From SG8-41 sp044867805 (lineage in GTDB: Bacteria; Pseudomonadota; Gammaproteobacteria; Burkholderiales; SG8-41): DNA of 8,710 bases. The stretch is from NCBI GenBank assembly GCA_044867805.1, contig JBIOVQ010000145.1, positions 1 through 8,710 of the forward strand, in the 5' to 3' direction. Under the pieces are notes generated by a model. The model was not told the origin of the DNA, ran no database searches, and saw nothing but the letters and a program-made list of their open reading frames with translations. The first letter of the stretch is position 1. Each line of letters starts with the position of its first letter. Of this stretch, positions 6,072-8,710 are shown one piece after another. The translations under genes were made by a program, and so were the position numbers.

Positions 6072-8710
6072 TCAGGGATTGGACACCGTGACGATGACCG
6101 GCGCCGACGTGGTCAGGTTGCCCGCCGTGTCGCGCGCCACCGCCGTCAGGGTGTAGGTCCCGTTCGGGACCGTTGTCGTGTCGGCGGGCATTCTGTAGGG
6201 AGGGACGGTATCCTCATCGCCGAGGTTGCCGCCGTTGACCTTGAACTGGACGCCCGCCACCGCGACATCGTCCGCAGCGCTCGCCGTCACGGTGAGCATG
6301 CCGGAGACCGTGGCCCCGGAAGCGGGAGACGTGATGCTCACCGTCGGCGGGGTAGTGTCGCTCTGGTTGGACACGGTGATGGTGACCGGCGCCGAAGTCG
6401 TCAGGTTACCCGTGGTGTCGCGCGCCACCGCCGTCAGGGTGTAGGTCCCGTTCGGGACCGTTGTCGTGTCGGCGGGCATTCTGTAGGGAGGGACGGTATC
6501 CTCATAGCCGAGGTTGCCGCCGTTGACCTTGAACTGGACGCCCGCCACCGCGGCATCGTCCGCAGCGCTCGCCGTCACGGTGAGCATGCCGGAGACCGTG
6601 GCCCCGGAAGCGGGAGACGTGATGCTCACCGTCGGCGGGGTGATATCGGTCGGACCGACGGTGACGCCGCCGTTCGCCGCGATCGCGACGGTCCTGCTGT
6701 CCACCGGCACGGTCCAGACGCCGTTCGTCTTGTCGGGGACCGGCGGCGTGTCGTCGCACGCCACGTTCACGCGCATCAGCGCGATGAATTCCGCTGCCGT
6801 CGAGGGCTGCGTGCTGGCGAACGTGCCGTGCGATTGTTGCGGGCCGGTGGTCGGCGCATCGGGCGGCCACGCGCTCGATTGCGTGAATTGCACCCCCGGC
6901 GCAGCGAGCATGTCGACGCACAGCGACTGCGTGCCCCGGGTGATCCGGACACGGCTGCTGCCCGAGATCACGTCGAAGGGATTGAGCGCGTGAATATTCC
7001 ATTCCCACGTGCGCGCCGTGCTGGAGGCGAGATTGTCGTACACCAGGATCACGCCCGGACGCAGGTACACCAGCGAGCGCACGGCCTTGGTGAGCGCACC
7101 GTTGTAGGCGTCGGTCGCGTCCCCCGTGACGATGTCGTAATCGGCGGTGCTCTGCTGCTGAGTGATCGAGCCGTAACGGACGGTGGTGTACTGTTGCGGC
7201 CCGACGTGCTCGTAGGCATGCTGCCCTTGGCCGCCATCGAAGGTGATGGCGTTCTTGGACTTGGTGCGCTTGACCCAGAATTGCCAGTGATCGGAGTTGT
7301 AGGGAGCGCCGTGCTCGGCAAAGTAGCCTGATTCGATCGCCAGCCGCTCGCCGCCCGCGTTGACGACGAAGGCGTTCTGGTCGGCGGACTGGTGGTTGGC
7401 CGCGCCGAACGGCCGCGGGCTCGATTTGAAATAGACCGAGGTGCGGCCGAGGTCGGCCAGGTCGCTGTGCATCGCCAGCCAGCCGACCGACGGCAGAAAG
7501 AGCGAGTTGGCCGTTCCGGAAGGAAAGGCGGTCGAGGCGCACGTATTCGGCGGCGACATCAGGTACTCGAACTTGGTGGAATCCTCACGCACCAGGCCCG
7601 CGGCGTACCAGCAGCCCAGCGCGCTGGGCGCAAAGTACGTGTAGCCCTTGCCGTAGCGCGAGCGCTCCTCGAAGAGCACCCTCTCGGCGAATCCGTCACC
7701 GAACAGGCCGATCGGAGTACCGGGATCCGCGCTGCGCGCATCGTGAGCGGCAACGTCCGCGGGGAAGGTCGGCGGCATGTAGTAGGCAAGGAACCTCCCA
7801 TAGTTCCGCACCCACGCCTTTTGCGCGAGATCGATGCAGGTCTGCGGACTGCCGCACGTCGCCCAGCGCAGCGCGTACCATACGCCCAGCACCACGCCGG
7901 TGTTCCACAGGCTGTAGGGCGTGCCGTTGGAATAGCCCCCCTCCTCGCCGCTATACGGGCTGATCACGTTGAGGGCGAACGGCAGCAGGTCCCGCACCCA
8001 GGTGCTCGCCACCGGGAGGTCGCCAACAAGCAGCGTCGACATCATCCCTATCGCTACGGCCGCCAGGACGCGATGGGAGTCCCGCGGCATCTGCCACAGG
8101 GGCGGATTCGCGAGCATGCCGGGGGGCGGATTGAATGTGGGCCAATGGAGGGGGCCGATGATCCAGTTGTAGAGATCGCCGATGCGGGTGTCCAGCATCG
8201 ACAGCACCTGGTTCCGCTCCGCGGCGCTCAGATCCGCTCCCAGCCAGTCGTGGCCGAGGGCGGCGACCCACGCGACGAGCAAGGATTCCTCGTCGTCGAG
8301 CGCGGTCGGGCCGCGCGCGTCCCAGGAAGTCAGCCTCAGCAGACGGGTCTTCGCGTGGTCGCGGTAGGTGGTCGACCCGTTGTAGACGTACAAGGTCAGC
8401 GCCTTCAACGCTTTCCTGCCGTAGACCGACCCGCTGCCCGTCTGCTCGCCGCCGGCGGGGGGGCCGAGATCGTTGAAGTCAAGGATGACATCGCTTTCCA
8501 GTTGCTGGATGGCGCTCGCGCGCTGGCCCGCCATCGCCTGCAGGGTCGCCGTATCCGGCAGGCCGCGCGGATGCGGCTTCGCTAGGAGCTGGTCGATGAG
8601 GCTCGCCATGTCGGGCACGACGAACGGCACCGCATTGGGGCTGACGGTGAACCGGCGCGGCTGGCTCGTCTCGCCGGCGCTCGTCACGGTCCAGCTGTAG
8701 TTCCCGGCGG
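6072..8710 (-). CDS. Heparinase II/III-like polysaccharide lyase with two C-terminal Ig-like domains (N-terminus beyond the right edge)
   Basis: The C-terminal 878 residues are visible. The frame is open at 8710: NYSWT precedes the GTG at 8687, so that GTG is not the start. Numbering from it, residues 20-420 are a helical, alpha/alpha-toroid-like region, rich in Trp and His, with LHWPTFNPPPG (180-190), MPRDSHRVLAAVAIG (200-214) and EEGGYSNGTPYSLWN (248-262). Residues 425-660 form the beta-rich heparinase II/III-like region, with NHQSADQNAFVVNAGGE (431-447), IESGYF (451-456) and DHWQFWVKR (466-474). This family depolymerises uronic-acid polysaccharides by beta-elimination. H432, N254 and Y258 are candidate catalytic or ligand residues by analogy only. 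Residues 683-775 and 779-871 are bacterial Ig-like repeats (PPTVSITSPASGATVSG, then NGTYTLTAVARDTAGN). The protein ends at VSNP with no sorting motif. Secretion is likely, but the signal peptide would lie outside. Substrate unknown; an alginate or oligouronide lyase is equally possible. Confidence 0.85.
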   Translation of the reverse strand, partial: AGNYSWTVTSAGETSQPRRFTVSPNAVPFVVPDMASLIDQLLAKPHPRGLPDTATLQAMAGQRASAIQQLESDVILDFNDLGPPAGGEQTGSGSVYGRKALKALTLYVYNGSTTYRDHAKTRLLRLTSWDARGPTALDDEESLLVAWVAALGHDWLGADLSAAERNQVLSMLDTRIGDLYNWIIGPLHWPTFNPPPGMLANPPLWQMPRDSHRVLAAVAIGMMSTLLVGDLPVASTWVRDLLPFALNVISPYSGEEGGYSNGTPYSLWNTGVVLGVWYALRWATCGSPQTCIDLAQKAWVRNYGRFLAYYMPPTFPADVAAHDARSADPGTPIGLFGDGFAERVLFEERSRYGKGYTYFAPSALGCWYAAGLVREDSTKFEYLMSPPNTCASTAFPSGTANSLFLPSVGWLAMHSDLADLGRTSVYFKSSPRPFGAANHQSADQNAFVVNAGGERLAIESGYFAEHGAPYNSDHWQFWVKRTKSKNAITFDGGQGQHAYEHVGPQQYTTVRYGSITQQQSTADYDIVTGDATDAYNGALTKAVRSLVYLRPGVILVYDNLASSTARTWEWNIHALNPFDVISGSSRVRITRGTQSLCVDMLAAPGVQFTQSSAWPPDAPTTGPQQSHGTFASTQPSTAAEFIALMRVNVACDDTPPVPDKTNGVWTVPVDSRTVAIAANGGVTVGPTDITPPTVSITSPASGATVSGMLTVTASAADDAAVAGVQFKVNGGNLGYEDTVPPYRMPADTTTVPNGTYTLTAVARDTTGNLTTSAPVTITVSNQSDTTPPTVSITSPASGATVSGMLTVTASAADDVAVAGVQFKVNGGNLGDEDTVPPYRMPADTTTVPNGTYTLTAVARDTAGNLTTSAPVIVTVSNP
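6079..6366 (-). repeat. 288-bp tandem repeat, copy encoding the last Ig-like domain
   Basis: This unit encodes the C-terminal 96-residue Ig-like domain of the lyase and is repeated directly at 6367. The core 6127-6353 matches 6415-6641 with only two substitutions in 227 bp, at 6218 and 6265. The flank 6079-6126 differs at eight of 48 positions. Confidence 0.9.
6367..6641 (-). repeat. 288-bp tandem repeat, copy encoding the first Ig-like domain
   Basis: This is the second direct copy, offset by exactly 288 bp (96 codons), so the reading frame is kept. It encodes the first of the two visible Ig-like domains, differing in the core by Y for D in LG(Y/D)ED and A for V in DD(A/V)AV. Similarity fades after 6641, where the sequence turns into the lyase-Ig linker. 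Confidence 0.9.

Noticed and set aside
6079..6654. Tandem repeat as a CRISPR array or mobile element
   Set aside because: There are only two long units, in frame inside a coding sequence, with no spacers, terminal inverted repeats or transposase. It is a domain duplication.
6057..7331. 424-codon plus-strand frame with internal Arg/His/Gly-rich repeats
   Set aside because: The apparent protein repeats are the 288-bp Ig-domain repeat read on the wrong strand. Composition is not protein-like and no fold is recognisable.
7392..8585. 397-codon plus-strand frame opposite the lyase toroid region
   Set aside because: It is an Arg/Gly/Val/Ala-rich shadow of a well-supported minus-strand gene, with no start context or motif.

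Overview
The window comes from a GC-rich bacterium, roughly two thirds G+C by eye. Codon third positions are strongly G/C, Shine-Dalgarno sites are of the usual GGAG/GGAGG type, and one intergenic stretch is richer in A/T. A serial-HAMP soluble histidine kinase, a stand-alone adenylation domain with a stand-alone carrier protein, and a secreted-type polysaccharide lyase fit a proteobacterium. A beta- or gammaproteobacterium is my guess, but no marker gene settles it.

Layout. (1) Positions 1-1092, minus strand: a receiver-only response regulator (1092-718) followed by the N-terminal part of a poly-HAMP sensor kinase (631 to the left edge and beyond), probably one two-component operon. (2) Positions 1093-1804: about 710 bases without a convincing gene. 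It holds a perfect 18-bp palindrome with a direct half-site 22 bp away, further copies of the same TGTAG core, and an intrinsic terminator on the plus strand with no protein gene ahead of it. It may hide a small RNA or a leader/attenuator. (3) Positions 1805-6011, plus strand: four genes that look like one operon. They encode a luciferase-like flavin monooxygenase, a free-standing NRPS-type adenylation enzyme, a free-standing carrier protein, and a long GNAT-type transferase. (4) Positions 6072-8710, minus strand and convergent with the operon: the C-terminal 878 residues of a heparinase II/III-like polysaccharide lyase. It ends in two almost identical Ig-like domains encoded by a 288-bp tandem repeat, and it runs off the right edge.

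How the genes may work together. The adenylation enzyme would activate an amino or other carboxylic acid and load it on the phosphopantetheine arm of the carrier protein. The flavin monooxygenase could oxidise the tethered or released substrate. The GNAT protein could move the acyl group onto an amine. This is a minimal, C-domain-free and TE-free assembly line, and it is the most interesting system here. The substrate, the order of steps and the product are not readable from the sequence. Any link to the lyase or the two-component genes rests on proximity alone.
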